Positions 35,977 to 45,173 of a stretch of DNA of 64,000 nt are shown piece by piece. Below the pieces are notes generated by a model. That model was not told the DNA's origin. It did no database searches and worked only from the letters and a program-made list of their open reading frames with translations. Where the stretch lies: positions 1 through 64,000 of the forward strand of contig JBDSOC010000074.1 in assembly GCA_039915085.1 (NCBI GenBank), written 5' to 3'. Numbering within the stretch: the stretch's first letter is position 1; every line of letters starts with the position of its first letter. The DNA comes from JACMLD01 sp039915085. Lineage in GTDB: Bacteria; Bacteroidota; Bacteroidia; Chitinophagales; Chitinophagaceae. A program made the translations under genes and the position numbers.

Positions 35977-37326
35977 TCATTGCCCCGTCATTCCCATACT
36001 CCTCTCTAACGCAATCCTTGCCGAGAGATAATCATATACCGCTTCCAGGTAATTGGATTGTGCTGTGGTCAATGCGAGTTCTGCATCGGTCAATTCAAGC
36101 CTGGACGCTACACCTTTGGCGTACCGGTATTGTGTAATATCGTAACTCAGCAAAGCCGTTTCTTTTACATTGGCACTGGTTTGTATACGCGCCGCTGTTT
36201 CGCTAACGTCTGCCACTACCTGTTTTACTTCTGCCTTTAATTGTTCATACGCATTGGTTGCTCTCACTACCGATTGATCTTTTTCAATTTTCGCTTGTCG
36301 CACTCTGGCCTTATTGCCGTTACCATTAAAGATTGGTACGGTTACCTGTGCCCCAACAAAAGGAGTTGAAGGATAATAAGCATTAAAATAATTGAACTGG
36401 TTGGTTTGCGTTTGCAACAGGTACTGCGCATTTAGAGAAACCACAGGTTTCATGGTTGCAGTAGCCAGTTTGATTTGTTGCTCTGACATTTGCTGTTCCA
36501 TATCCAGCGCTTTCAAATCGGCGCGGTGCAGTTTGGCTTCATTATATACTTCTTCCTCGGTGGGTATACTATTTGCGGCTGGCAGCAACAATGAATCACT
36601 GAGTTCAATCTCCTGCAGGGAATCAACGCCCATTAATGTTTTCAGCTGCTGTTTACCCACTCCAATTGCATAAGACAGCTTCAATATACCGGGTTCCAGA
36701 TTTTTCACAGACGTAAATGCTCTCAGCGTATCCACCCGCAAAGCCCTTCCCTGTGCCAGTAAAGATTTTGCATCTTTTAATGCTTTTTCGTTACGTGCCA
36801 GGCTTTCATTTTGCAATTTGATGCGTTCGCGCAGTACCAATAGCTGTATATAGGTTTGCTTTAAAATGGCAGCTATGTCGGTTTGTTTCCCGGTAACCAA
36901 TAACCGGCTTTGCCGCTCCTGCAATTTTGCATATTGTATGCCCGGTTGAATACCTGCATTATAAACCGGTTGTGTTACAAATAAAGTAGCTGCTACCTGG
37001 TCTTTGCCACCAAAACGTCCATAAGGAATTTTATCGTTTCCGGGTGTATTGTTACCGAAGCCGAAAAAAACAGGTGACTGAAAATAATGTGACAGTTGCC
37101 CATTAACACCCACTACTGGTTTCTGCTGGCTTTTTGCGATTACTACCTGTTGCTCTGATCTGTCAATATTAAGGGAATTGATTTTTATCTCCCTGTTATT
37201 GGCAAGTGTTAAAGTAAGCGCTTCCTGTAAAGACAATTTACGGGTTTGTCCTGCCGCCATATAAGAAAACAGGCAGATGAGCGCAAATACGGTGAAGGTA
37301 TATATGTATGCTTGTTTGTGTGTCAT
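35977..37326 (-). CDS. TolC-family outer membrane efflux protein
   Basis: The chosen start is ATG 37326 (449 residues), giving a signal peptide that ends near YMAAGQ. An in-frame TTG at 37341 is rejected. The protein has the TolC layout of two repeats of barrel strands plus long coiled-coil helices: KLSLQEALTLTLANNREIKINSLNIDRSEQQV in the first half, and PTEEEVYNEAKLHRADLKALDMEQQMSEQQIKLA then LELTDAELALTTAQSNYLEAVYDYL in the second. It provides the outer membrane exit duct for the RND pump encoded just upstream (69 bp gap), as the last gene of the operon. Confidence 0.93.
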   Translation of the reverse strand: MTHKQAYIYTFTVFALICLFSYMAAGQTRKLSLQEALTLTLANNREIKINSLNIDRSEQQVVIAKSQQKPVVGVNGQLSHYFQSPVFFGFGNNTPGNDKIPYGRFGGKDQVAATLFVTQPVYNAGIQPGIQYAKLQERQSRLLVTGKQTDIAAILKQTYIQLLVLRERIKLQNESLARNEKALKDAKSLLAQGRALRVDTLRAFTSVKNLEPGILKLSYAIGVGKQQLKTLMGVDSLQEIELSDSLLLPAANSIPTEEEVYNEAKLHRADLKALDMEQQMSEQQIKLATATMKPVVSLNAQYLLQTQTNQFNYFNAYYPSTPFVGAQVTVPIFNGNGNKARVRQAKIEKDQSVVRATNAYEQLKAEVKQVVADVSETAARIQTSANVKETALLSYDITQYRYAKGVASRLELTDAELALTTAQSNYLEAVYDYLSARIALERSMGMTGQ

Positions 37327-37395
37327 AACAAAATAATTCAAAAGTTCGGAATTTCATCCCTCGCCTGGCGAAGGATGACAAATAGTTCAAAATAT

Positions 37396-40300
37396 TTATG
37401 CAGGAATCGTTTCCACCTGCAATGCATTAATTATAATTTTATTTTCTGCTTTTTGTTTGTAGGGCCGGGAAAAATAAGAATAGACTGCAGGTATTACATA
37501 TAAAGTCAATATGCCTGCAAACATTAACCCGCCTACTACTACAATACCCAATGATGTTCTGCTGCCTGAAGAAGTACCCAACGATAATGCAATGGGTAAT
37601 GTTCCAAAAATCATAGCGAGTGTGGTCATGAGTATAGGACGAAACCTTGAAATAGCAGCGGCGAGTACAGCTTCACGCACACTCATACCTTCTGCTTTGC
37701 GCTGGTTGGCAAATTCTACTATCAGGATCCCGTTTTTGGTAATCAATCCTATCAGCATGATAATACCAATCTCACTGAACACATTAATAGACTGATGCGT
37801 GATCCACAGACTGAGTAATGCACCCGTTACTGCCATTGGCACGGTTAAGAGAATGATGAAAGGATCAATTAAACTCTCAAACTGTGCTGCCAGTACCAGG
37901 TAAATAAGGAGTATGGCGAATATGAATGCGAAAATTAAACTGGAACTGCTTTCAGCAAAATCGCGGCTCTGTCCTGCCAGTGCTGTTCTGAATCCGGGAG
38001 GCAATACTTTTTTAGTGATCTCATCCATTTCCTTTATTGCTTCTCCTAAACTAACCCCAGGTGCAGGTGTTGCTGAAATAGTAGCACTGTAAGACTGATT
38101 ATAACGATACAAAGCGGGCGGGCTTACACTTTCTTTCATGTTCACCAGGTTGTCCAGTGAAACCATTTCGCCTCCGGCTGATTTTAAAAACAATGAGCGC
38201 AGATCAGCAGGTGCTGAACGTTCCTGCCTGTCCAACTGTCCTATCACTTCATACTGGCGATCGTTATGAATGAAATAACCATATCTTCTGCCGCTTAAAG
38301 CAAGCTGCAGTGTACGGCCAATCTCCTGGGTACTGATACCAGACTGTGCAGCACGCTGCCTGTCGATGGTGATACCTATTTCGGGACGATCCACTTTAAA
38401 ATCAGGGTTTTGAAACGATAGCTTTTTACTTTGATATACCTGCCCCATTAATTTGGGCATGACATCAATCAAACTTTTAAGGTCAGGTGCCTGTACCACA
38501 TATTCCAATGGTTGATCACTGGAGAAACCACCAATAGTTGGAATCTGGATGGGGATACAAATAACATTTCTGAATTTTTGAGAAGCCATTACCAGTTTCT
38601 GGTAAATCTGTGCCTGTGTTAAACCACTTTTTCTATCTTTTGGATCTTTCAGGAATATCCATTGAAATCCACCATTCACAGGCTGCACAAGTGTTCCAAT
38701 AGAAGCAGCAATACCGGCGTAGGTTCTGTTATTATTCAAATCCGGTATAGAATCCGATACATAATTGCTGATCGCCTTCATAGTCTCTTCCATGCTTTCA
38801 TAAGAAGTCCCTTCCGGAGCAATGACTGCCAATCCCACCATAGAACGATCTTCCAGCGGTGCAAGTTCAGAAGGTAATTTTGGCGCCAGTAAATAAGCTA
38901 GGCCAAATGACAGTAACAATAATGCAAAACCCAGCCACCTGAACTTAAAAAAACCGCGCAATGTTTTTTCATAGCCATTGTTCAGTGCTACAAACCATGG
39001 TTCGGTCTTTTGATATAACCAGTTGTGCGATGTATGTGCTTTTAGAAGATAGGCACTCATCATAGGTGATAAGGTTAATGCAACAAATGCAGATATTAAT
39101 ACCGAGCCTGATACAACAACAGCAAATTCCCTGAATAATTTACCGGTAATACCACCCAAAAATAAAATAGGAAGAAATACTGCTGCCAGTGTAACAGTTG
39201 TGGAAATTACAGCAAAATAAATTTCACCTGAGCCTTTGCGTGCTGCTTCCAGCGGTGTCATACCCTGCTCTATCTTACTATAAATATTTTCCAGTACCAC
39301 AATGGCATCATCCACCACCAGGCCAATGGCCAGTACCAGCCCAAGTAAGGTTAATACATTGATAGAAAAATTACCGATGTACATAATAAAGAATGCTGAA
39401 ATAATAGAAACAGGAATGGCTACCAGTGGTATGATGGTACTTCTCCAGTCGCGCAGAAATACAAAGATGATAATCGCAACCAGGCCAAATGCCAGCAACA
39501 ATGTCTCTCCAACTTCAGATAGTGAATTACGGACCGGAACGGTAAAATCTTTTCCCAATGAAATAATATAATCTTTGGGTGCGGTTTTTACTATATCGTC
39601 AAAGCGCTTTCTGAATTCATCCACAATAGCCAGTGAATTGGCGCCGCGTTGCGGTTGCACACCGGTACCCACACCGTAGCGGGCGGTATTTCCTTCGCTC
39701 ACAATCATAGCCGTTCTTTCATTCTGTGAAGACATAATGGCTGTGCCAATATCTTTGAAACGAACGATGGCCCCACCCTGTTCCCGTAATATCATGTTAT
39801 TGAAATCATCTTCTGTTACCAGTCTTCCCTGCGTACGCAATGTAACTTCTGTATTTTGTCCTTCAATACGGCCACTGGGCAAGTCAACATTTTCGCGTTG
39901 CAATGCCGCCTGCACATCAGAAGGTGTAAGCTGGTAAGAAGCCAGCTTTACCGGATCCATCCGCAAACGCATGGATCTTTTACGGCCCGCATAAGAATCT
40001 ACCAATCTTACGCCGGGGATAGATTGCAAACGTTCTTTGATATTGATATTAACGAAATCTGTTACATCTTCCAGGCTTTTTGTATCGCTTTGTACGGTTA
40101 AGAACACCAGGAAATCAGGCGGACCGGATTTTTCAACAATGGTTGGTTCAATATCTGCAGGTAATTGCTGGCGCGATTTGGAAACTTTATCACGTACATC
40201 ATTAGCCGCTGCTTCAAGATCGGCATTCAGGTTAAATTCGACCGTGATAATACTTACCTGTTCACGTGATTGGGATGACATAGCACGAATGCCATTTGCT

Positions 40301-40521
40301 TCTGCCACGGCTTCTTCCAGTGGTTTGGTTACCTGCGAAGCAATAATGTCTGCGCTGGCGCCGGGGTAAACAGTTGTGATGGTAACTATCGGTGAATCTG
40401 TTACCGGGTATTCTCTTGTTCCTAAAAATGTATAACCCACAATGCCAAACAAAACCAGCAGCACCGACATAACGCCTGCCAGTACCGGGCGGGATATACT
40501 TACTTGTGAAATAGCACTCAT
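37396..40521 (-). CDS. RND efflux pump permease (HAE1 family, AcrB/MexB-like)
   Basis: A 1041-residue protein starts at ATG 40521. It has 12 membrane segments and two large periplasmic loops, as in AcrB. The TM4 proton-relay pair is present in AIGLVVDDAIVVLENIYSK (DD near residue 400). The TM10 Lys is in MLIGLITKNGILIVEFANQRKAEG. Other marks are SRPVLAGVMSVLLVLFGIVGY at the N-terminus and GLVAIIIFVFLRDWRSTIIPLVAIPVSI. Full length and intact relay residues suggest an active drug, bile, solvent or dye/proton antiporter. It is encoded between the adaptor (146 bp upstream) and TolC-family genes under probable ArsR control. Confidence 0.95.
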   Translation of the reverse strand: MSAISQVSISRPVLAGVMSVLLVLFGIVGYTFLGTREYPVTDSPIVTITTVYPGASADIIASQVTKPLEEAVAEANGIRAMSSQSREQVSIITVEFNLNADLEAAANDVRDKVSKSRQQLPADIEPTIVEKSGPPDFLVFLTVQSDTKSLEDVTDFVNINIKERLQSIPGVRLVDSYAGRKRSMRLRMDPVKLASYQLTPSDVQAALQRENVDLPSGRIEGQNTEVTLRTQGRLVTEDDFNNMILREQGGAIVRFKDIGTAIMSSQNERTAMIVSEGNTARYGVGTGVQPQRGANSLAIVDEFRKRFDDIVKTAPKDYIISLGKDFTVPVRNSLSEVGETLLLAFGLVAIIIFVFLRDWRSTIIPLVAIPVSIISAFFIMYIGNFSINVLTLLGLVLAIGLVVDDAIVVLENIYSKIEQGMTPLEAARKGSGEIYFAVISTTVTLAAVFLPILFLGGITGKLFREFAVVVSGSVLISAFVALTLSPMMSAYLLKAHTSHNWLYQKTEPWFVALNNGYEKTLRGFFKFRWLGFALLLLSFGLAYLLAPKLPSELAPLEDRSMVGLAVIAPEGTSYESMEETMKAISNYVSDSIPDLNNNRTYAGIAASIGTLVQPVNGGFQWIFLKDPKDRKSGLTQAQIYQKLVMASQKFRNVICIPIQIPTIGGFSSDQPLEYVVQAPDLKSLIDVMPKLMGQVYQSKKLSFQNPDFKVDRPEIGITIDRQRAAQSGISTQEIGRTLQLALSGRRYGYFIHNDRQYEVIGQLDRQERSAPADLRSLFLKSAGGEMVSLDNLVNMKESVSPPALYRYNQSYSATISATPAPGVSLGEAIKEMDEITKKVLPPGFRTALAGQSRDFAESSSSLIFAFIFAILLIYLVLAAQFESLIDPFIILLTVPMAVTGALLSLWITHQSINVFSEIGIIMLIGLITKNGILIVEFANQRKAEGMSVREAVLAAAISRFRPILMTTLAMIFGTLPIALSLGTSSGSRTSLGIVVVGGLMFAGILTLYVIPAVYSYFSRPYKQKAENKIIINALQVETIPA

Positions 40522-40667
40522 GATTAGTTGATTTGTTGATCTGTAAACAGGTTGAAAAATTACCCGCTGATCAGTTAATTAATTTTTTCAGATTGGTTAA
40601 TGGGTTAGGCAAGCCAGCTGGTCATGAACAATACTTGTTTTACCAGTCAACCCTTCAATCAATCAAC

Positions 40668-41762
40668 TTACTTTACGGTTACAAATTGTACCGCTGCACC
40701 GGGTACGAGCCTTAACAGGTTGCTTGTAACAACGGTATCTCCATTGTTTAGTCCATGTAAAATTTCTACTGCATATGGACTGCGCTGGCCAATGTCTACC
40801 GGTACCAGCTGTACGATATTGTTTTTAACCGTATAAACATTGTATCCTTGCGAGGAAGGCATCAATGCCTGCGAAGAAACCATCAGTGCATCAGCAGATG
40901 AATGCAATGCTAAATGCAAACGTGCACTCTGGCCGGGTAACAATATCCTTCCGGGGTTTGGACTGATAGCTCTTACCAATAATGTTCGTGTATTCTGATC
41001 AAGCCTTGCTTCCCTTGCAATTACTTTAGCGGTATATTGTTTTGTATCCGAAGTAACTGTAAATTTCTGTTCGCTGCCTGGTGTAATAACATGCGCATAT
41101 TTTTCAGGTACCTGGAAATCCAGTTTTACCACGCTGTTATCTTCTAAATTGGTAAGAATGGTATTTACAGAAACAACAGCTCCGGTATAAACATGTACAA
41201 TACCAACCTGGCCGCTGAATGGCGCCCTGATACGTGTTTTGCTGATGGTTACCTGCAATTCGGCAACTTGCGACTGCAATACCTTAAGGTTAGTAAAAGC
41301 CTGGTCATAGTCCTGTTGCACAACTGCTTCGTGTGTAATAAGATCACGCATGCGTTCTTCATTCAGTGTTGCCAGTTTTTCCTGCTGACGCAGCTTTTCC
41401 AGTTGTGCCAGTAAATCCGCATTGTCCATTTCAAAAAGCAATTGTCCTGCTTGTACGTAAGCGCCTTCTTTTACATTTACGCGGACTATTTTACGGGTAA
41501 GTTCGCTTACAATATCTACCTGTTGGTTAGCGGCCAGTGAACCGGTTATTTCCAGTTCTTCTTTTAATGAAGCAGGTTTAATAATGGTACCATCCACTGG
41601 TGTTGCCTGCACAGCAACGGGGGTTACAGGAGATTTTTCTTTCTCCTTTTCTTTTGCACTGGCGTAGCAGCCGGAAATAAGAACAATCAGGGACAAATAA
41701 AGAGCAACAAACAGGAATTGCCTGGTGATGGGTTGGTGTCTGGTTAATTTTTGCGTTGACAT
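40668..41762 (-). CDS. RND efflux periplasmic adaptor (membrane fusion protein), lipoprotein
   Basis: A 364-residue protein starts at ATG 41762 with a lipobox LISGC (Cys 32), preceded by a basic N-terminus. Domain order is the usual palindrome. First come membrane-proximal and lipoyl halves (ITGSLAANQQVDIVSELTRKIVRVNVKEGAYVQAGQLLFEMDN). A short helical hairpin follows (about 112-165), then RAPFSGQVGIVHVYTGAVVS, a beta-barrel domain, and the C-terminal GLNNGDTVVTSNLLRLVPGAAV. It bridges the RND pump and the TolC-family duct. A promoter and two candidate ArsR operators lie in the 125 bp upstream, so it is probably the first gene of the repressed transcript. Confidence 0.94.
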   Translation of the reverse strand: MSTQKLTRHQPITRQFLFVALYLSLIVLISGCYASAKEKEKEKSPVTPVAVQATPVDGTIIKPASLKEELEITGSLAANQQVDIVSELTRKIVRVNVKEGAYVQAGQLLFEMDNADLLAQLEKLRQQEKLATLNEERMRDLITHEAVVQQDYDQAFTNLKVLQSQVAELQVTISKTRIRAPFSGQVGIVHVYTGAVVSVNTILTNLEDNSVVKLDFQVPEKYAHVITPGSEQKFTVTSDTKQYTAKVIAREARLDQNTRTLLVRAISPNPGRILLPGQSARLHLALHSSADALMVSSQALMPSSQGYNVYTVKNNIVQLVPVDIGQRSPYAVEILHGLNNGDTVVTSNLLRLVPGAAVQFVTVK

Positions 41763-41777
41763 GATAATTATTATTAG

Positions 41778-41801
41778 ATTTATTCAAATTATTCAATAAA
41801 T
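41778..41801. promoter_or_regulatory. Candidate ArsR operator O3, in the adaptor leader
   Basis: A 24-bp inverted repeat with arms ATTTATTCAA and TTCAATAAAT and a 4-bp spacer (one mismatched pair) lies 15 bp upstream of the adaptor ATG, downstream of the predicted transcription start. Its arm matches those of the repeats at 42195 and 41851. Confidence 0.5.
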
Positions 41802-41839
41802 AAGTGCGAACTTCATGGGTCAGGAACTGAAAAAGAAAA

Positions 41840-41869
41840 CAAAAGTATAGATATATTTAAATATTTCAA
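41840..41869 (-). promoter_or_regulatory. Promoter of the adaptor-RND-TolC transcript
   Basis: On the minus strand TTG (41869-41867), 19 bp, TACTTTTG (41847-41840) fits the Bacteroidota consensus exactly. The TTG lies inside the inverted-repeat arm of candidate operator O2, so repressor binding would block it. The leader would be roughly 70 nt. Confidence 0.65.
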
Positions 41870-41874
41870 TAAAT
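41851..41874. promoter_or_regulatory. Candidate ArsR operator O2, over the adaptor promoter
   Basis: One arm, TTCAATAAAT (41865-41874), is identical to the arms of O1 and O3. The other (ATATATTTAA) matches in about seven of ten positions. It has the same 10-4-10 geometry and overlaps the -33 element. Confidence 0.4.
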
Positions 41875-41887
41875 AAAACAAAAAAAA

Positions 41888-42163
41888 TTATATTTTAAAT
41901 GCTTCCAGGAAAGCGATGTACTCATCCAGCAATTTGCTATTAAGGTAATAACGTACATTTCTCCCCTCTTTATCAGAGGTAACCAGTTCACTATCTATTA
42001 ATAGTTTAAGGTGATGTGCTATAGAAGGCTGGGCAAGATTGATGGTATTGTTCAGATCAACACAATAAAGACATGACTTACTCTTCTTGATCTCTTTCAG
42101 AATAGTTAGCCGGTTTGGGTCGGCCAGCGCTTTCGAAATCTTTTCTGCTTTTTTTGCGTCCAT
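41888..42163 (-). CDS. ArsR-family winged-helix repressor
   Basis: A 91-residue protein starts at ATG 42163. It has the ArsR/SmtB layout. SKALADPNRLTILKEI forms the first helices, and the winged helix-turn-helix has the recognition region NLAQPSIAHHLKLLIDSELV (about 42-61). The wing is DKEGRNVRYYLN. A Cys pair, CLYC at residues 31-34, lies just where the classical ELCVCDL metal site of ArsR proteins sits, so a thiol-binding metal, metalloid or oxidant may be sensed. It is the first gene of the efflux cluster, 125 bp ahead of the adaptor, with its own promoter overlapping an inverted repeat, which suggests autorepression. Confidence 0.92.
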   Translation of the reverse strand: MDAKKAEKISKALADPNRLTILKEIKKSKSCLYCVDLNNTINLAQPSIAHHLKLLIDSELVTSDKEGRNVRYYLNSKLLDEYIAFLEAFKI

Positions 42164-42180
42164 AAAAAATAATTACCCCA

Positions 42181-42213
42181 CAAATATATAATCTATTTAT
42201 CGAAGTTTTTCAA
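42181..42213 (-). promoter_or_regulatory. Promoter of arsR
   Basis: On the minus strand TTG (42213-42211), 22 bp, TATATTTG (42188-42181). The spacing is at the long end of what is accepted for the TTG/TAnnTTTG consensus. The -7 element ends 17 bp before the ATG at 42163. Confidence 0.55.
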
Positions 42214-42218
42214 TAAAT
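42195..42218. promoter_or_regulatory. Candidate ArsR operator O1, between -33 and -7 of arsR
   Basis: Arms ATTTATCGAA and TTCAATAAAT are separated by GTTT, with one mismatched pair in ten. It overlaps the -33 TTG and fills the promoter spacer, the usual position of ArsR-family operators. It shares its arm with O2 and O3. Confidence 0.6.
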
Positions 42219-42342
42219 GACTAATGTTAACTTTTCCACAGGTTTTTATGATCGTAGTCAAAATGCCTAATCACACACTCAACACGAATCATATCTCCAA
42301 ACACTTCATGAATCTGAAGATTAGCATTAAAAAGTAATAGTC

Positions 42343-43098
42343 CTACTTACCAGGATACCAGTTACGCAACCTTACTTCTATTTTCTGGTTGCCTTCATCT
42401 ATCATACTTTTAAACGAATTGATATCGCTTAAACCATCTTTACCGCGGTAGTGATATGGATAGACAATCCTGGGTTTAAATGCCAGCACCGCATCAGCTG
42501 CTTCTTTTACATCCATGGTATAGGGCAGGTTCATGCAAACAAATGCCACATCAATAGCGGCCAGCGAACGCATTTCAGGAATACCCTGTGTATCACCAGA
42601 AATATAAATATTTTTGCCGCCGATGCCCAGCACATAGCCATTGCCCCTTCCTTTCGTATGCATTGCAGCAGCACTTTCAGGCAGATTGTACATCGGGATG
42701 GCCCTTATAGCAATACCTGACTGGGTTTTGCTTTCACCGTTTTTCATAATTACCAGGTGCGTTTTATCAGCTTCCGGCAATTTATCTGCTACCACCTGTG
42801 GTACTATCAATATTGTATTGGCTGTTTTAAGTGCTTCAATGCTTTTTATGTCGAAATGGTCACCATGAATATCTGTTATAAGAATGATATTGGGTGCGGC
42901 CAGCCCTTTGTAATTTTCGGGGCCCGAAGGATCAGCATAAATAACCATACTATTTATGCTTAATACAAGACTGGCGTGCTGAACAGGCTGAATAATAATG
43001 GCGCCTGTAGTAGTTTGCAAAGTATCCGGGGCAGCCAGTTGCGCGTTTGCAGTATACAAGCCGGTAACTAATAATAAAACGAGAAAAATAGTTTTCAT
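42343..43098 (-). CDS. MBL-fold metal-dependent hydrolase (UlaG-like), exported
   Basis: A 251-residue protein starts at ATG 43098 with a signal peptide ending near ANAQ. Metallo-beta-lactamase-fold features are visible: IIIQPVQHASLVL, the metal loop TDIHGDHFD (about 74-82, with Asp in place of the first His of HxHxDH), then YISGDTQGIPE (about 166-176) and YPYHYRGKDG (about 216-225) supplying later ligands. UlaG-like members hydrolyse lactones or phosphoesters; the substrate here is unknown. It lies about 105 bp downstream of the GH16 gene on the same strand, possibly co-transcribed, and precedes arsR, which has its own promoter. Confidence 0.87.
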   Translation of the reverse strand: MKTIFLVLLLVTGLYTANAQLAAPDTLQTTTGAIIIQPVQHASLVLSINSMVIYADPSGPENYKGLAAPNIILITDIHGDHFDIKSIEALKTANTILIVPQVVADKLPEADKTHLVIMKNGESKTQSGIAIRAIPMYNLPESAAAMHTKGRGNGYVLGIGGKNIYISGDTQGIPEMRSLAAIDVAFVCMNLPYTMDVKEAADAVLAFKPRIVYPYHYRGKDGLSDINSFKSMIDEGNQKIEVRLRNWYPGK

Positions 43099-43203
43099 AA
43101 TAATTTATTGTTTAAAAACTGTATCCAAATTTACAAAGGACTTACAAGGGATGATTGCAATACAATAGTGTATCACAAATTATGCCTGCCTTACGGCATC
43201 GTA

Positions 43204-44085
43204 TCATTTTCCGTCTGCCTGCTTCTGGTAAACCCTCACATAATCCACTTCAAACTTATTGGGGAATTGTGTATGGGAAGGATCGCCCCCATTCATACCT
43301 CCCATTGCCAGGTTCAGCAACATATAATGTGGCTTCATAAAAGAATTAATGCCAGATCCATCTTTGTTTACCAGCATATTTAACTCAACCTTATTCATCA
43401 GTATATCATCCATATAAATGGCAATTGAATTTTCATCCCAGTCCATACGCCAAACATGAAATTTTGAAGCCCATGATGCACCACCCAATGAATCTGCAGG
43501 TTTTGTTTTACTAAACCACTCCGCTTTTTTACCAAGCCCCATGCAGGCAATATTTGCCAGTATTTTATTATTGTAATACTCCATAATATCTATCTCGCCA
43601 TTCGCGGGCCATCTTCCTACTGTTCCCAGCGTCCACCACGCCGGCCATAATCCTGCGCTGATATCAATCCTGCCGCGCATAATAAAACGCCCGTATTTCC
43701 ATGCAAATTTTCCTGCGGTATTAATGCTGGAAGAGGTGTACCTGATACTGTCCCTGCTTTTTTTCCAATCATTGCTGCCTGTTGTGTAAAGAGGGTTTGG
43801 CTTTGATTCCCTGCGCCCTTCTATAACCAGATAACCGTTTTTACAGTAAGCGTTTTGTGGTTGGTACCATTGCAATTCCTGGTTGCGGACAAAACCTTTT
43901 TCAAACCCCCAGCTTGCCGTATCCGGGGCACCCTCTTTGTTGAACTCATCGGCCCATACCAGGTGGTATCCATCAGCTTGCAGGCCTGAATCTGCAACAG
44001 CAGTTGCGGTTTGTTGCCCATTACAATTATTTGAAACCACAAACAATAAACCTGAAAAAACAATTGCAGCCGTTTTAATACGCAT
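43204..44085 (-). CDS. GH16 family glycoside hydrolase (laminarinase/beta-glucanase-like), exported
   Basis: A 293-residue protein starts at ATG 44085 with a signal sequence (about 1-23). The single GH16 jelly-roll domain has YHLVWADEFNKEG at its start, KYGRFIMRGRIDISAGLWPAWW in the middle and the catalytic motif NGEIDIMEYYNN, with nucleophile Glu about 164, Asp about 166 and acid/base Glu about 169. FHVWRMDWDENSIAIYMDD follows, then a C-terminal strand (FEVDYVRVYQK). Such enzymes cut beta-1,3 or mixed beta-glucans, agar or carrageenan; the EIDIME form is commonest in laminarinases. It is divergent from the nucleoside hydrolase gene. Confidence 0.92.
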   Translation of the reverse strand: MRIKTAAIVFSGLLFVVSNNCNGQQTATAVADSGLQADGYHLVWADEFNKEGAPDTASWGFEKGFVRNQELQWYQPQNAYCKNGYLVIEGRRESKPNPLYTTGSNDWKKSRDSIRYTSSSINTAGKFAWKYGRFIMRGRIDISAGLWPAWWTLGTVGRWPANGEIDIMEYYNNKILANIACMGLGKKAEWFSKTKPADSLGGASWASKFHVWRMDWDENSIAIYMDDILMNKVELNMLVNKDGSGINSFMKPHYMLLNLAMGGMNGGDPSHTQFPNKFEVDYVRVYQKQADGK

Positions 44086-44164
44086 ACATTACTGCTTATT
44101 TTGATTAATTTTAATTTGCTGGCTTATAAGCACGCATTCCTGATCTCTATTCTAAATCAAATAC

Positions 44165-45172
44165 ATGACTAAAAATATACAATCCGCTGTAATACTTGCC
44201 GTTTTATCTTTATTTATATCTTCCCGTGCTTATGATCAAAAGCAACCGCCTGTATCCATTATTTTTGATACAGATATGGGGCCGGATTATGATGATATTG
44301 GTGCCATTACTTTATTGCATGCTATGGCAGACAGTGGCGAATGCAACATATTGGCTACCATAGCAAGCAACCAGCACCAATACATTGCCGCTGTATTAAA
44401 CGTAATGAATACGTATTTCAAACGGCCCGATATTCCTGTTGGCGTAGTGGGTGGCAATGCGGTTAACATAACCTCATTTCAAAAATGGGATTCGTTGCTG
44501 GTAGCAGATTATCCGCATACCATTCAATCTAATAACCAGGCGGAAGATGCACTGACACTGTACCGGAAAATACTGGCCGCAGCACCCGATAAAAGTATAA
44601 CAATAGTAACAGTTGGTTTTTTAACCAATATGGCTAACCTGCTGCAATCAGGACCGGATAAATTCTCACCCAAAAATGGCAGAGATTTAATTAAGCAAAA
44701 AGTAAAATTATTGGTGAGCATGGCAGGAAGATTTGATAATGAAATGGGAAAGTTCAAAGAATTTAATGTAGTAAAAGATGCGGCTTCTTCTGTAACAGCA
44801 TTTACTGACTGGCCTGCACCTGTTATTCTCAGTGGATTTGAGATCGGGGTTAAAATATTTACCGGTCTGCCCATTGTAAACAATGCTTCAATACAACATT
44901 CACCTGTAAAAGATGTTTTTGCCCGCAGCATTCCGCTTGATAAAAATGATAAAAATGGACGCATGAGCTGGGATGAAACGGCAGTGCTGGTAGCAGTAAG
45001 GGGTTATGAAAAATATTTTACTGCAGTAAAAGGTAAAATTATATGCAATGCGGATGGCAGTAACGGATGGGATCCAAAAGGCAACCGTGATTATTACCTG
45101 GTACAAAAAATACCCAATCCTGAAATGGAAAAACTGCTGAACGATTTAATCATGCACCAGCCAAAGCAATAA
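44165..45172 (+). CDS. Inosine-uridine preferring nucleoside hydrolase family protein, exported
   Basis: A 335-residue protein starts at ATG 44165 with an N-terminal signal-like segment (IQSAVILAVLSLFISSRA). The family calcium site is IIFDTDMGPDYDDIGAI (about 34-50, the DTDxGxDxDD motif). TIVTVGFLTNMANLL, PVILSGFEIGVKIFTG and MSWDETAVLVAVRG are later family elements. The family hydrolyses the N-glycosidic bond of nucleosides to ribose and base, here probably in the periplasm for scavenging. It is divergent from GH16 and convergent with the L,D-transpeptidase gene, the stops being 1 bp apart. Confidence 0.9.
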   Translation: MTKNIQSAVILAVLSLFISSRAYDQKQPPVSIIFDTDMGPDYDDIGAITLLHAMADSGECNILATIASNQHQYIAAVLNVMNTYFKRPDIPVGVVGGNAVNITSFQKWDSLLVADYPHTIQSNNQAEDALTLYRKILAAAPDKSITIVTVGFLTNMANLLQSGPDKFSPKNGRDLIKQKVKLLVSMAGRFDNEMGKFKEFNVVKDAASSVTAFTDWPAPVILSGFEIGVKIFTGLPIVNNASIQHSPVKDVFARSIPLDKNDKNGRMSWDETAVLVAVRGYEKYFTAVKGKIICNADGSNGWDPKGNRDYYLVQKIPNPEMEKLLNDLIMHQPKQ

Positions 45173-45173
45173 A

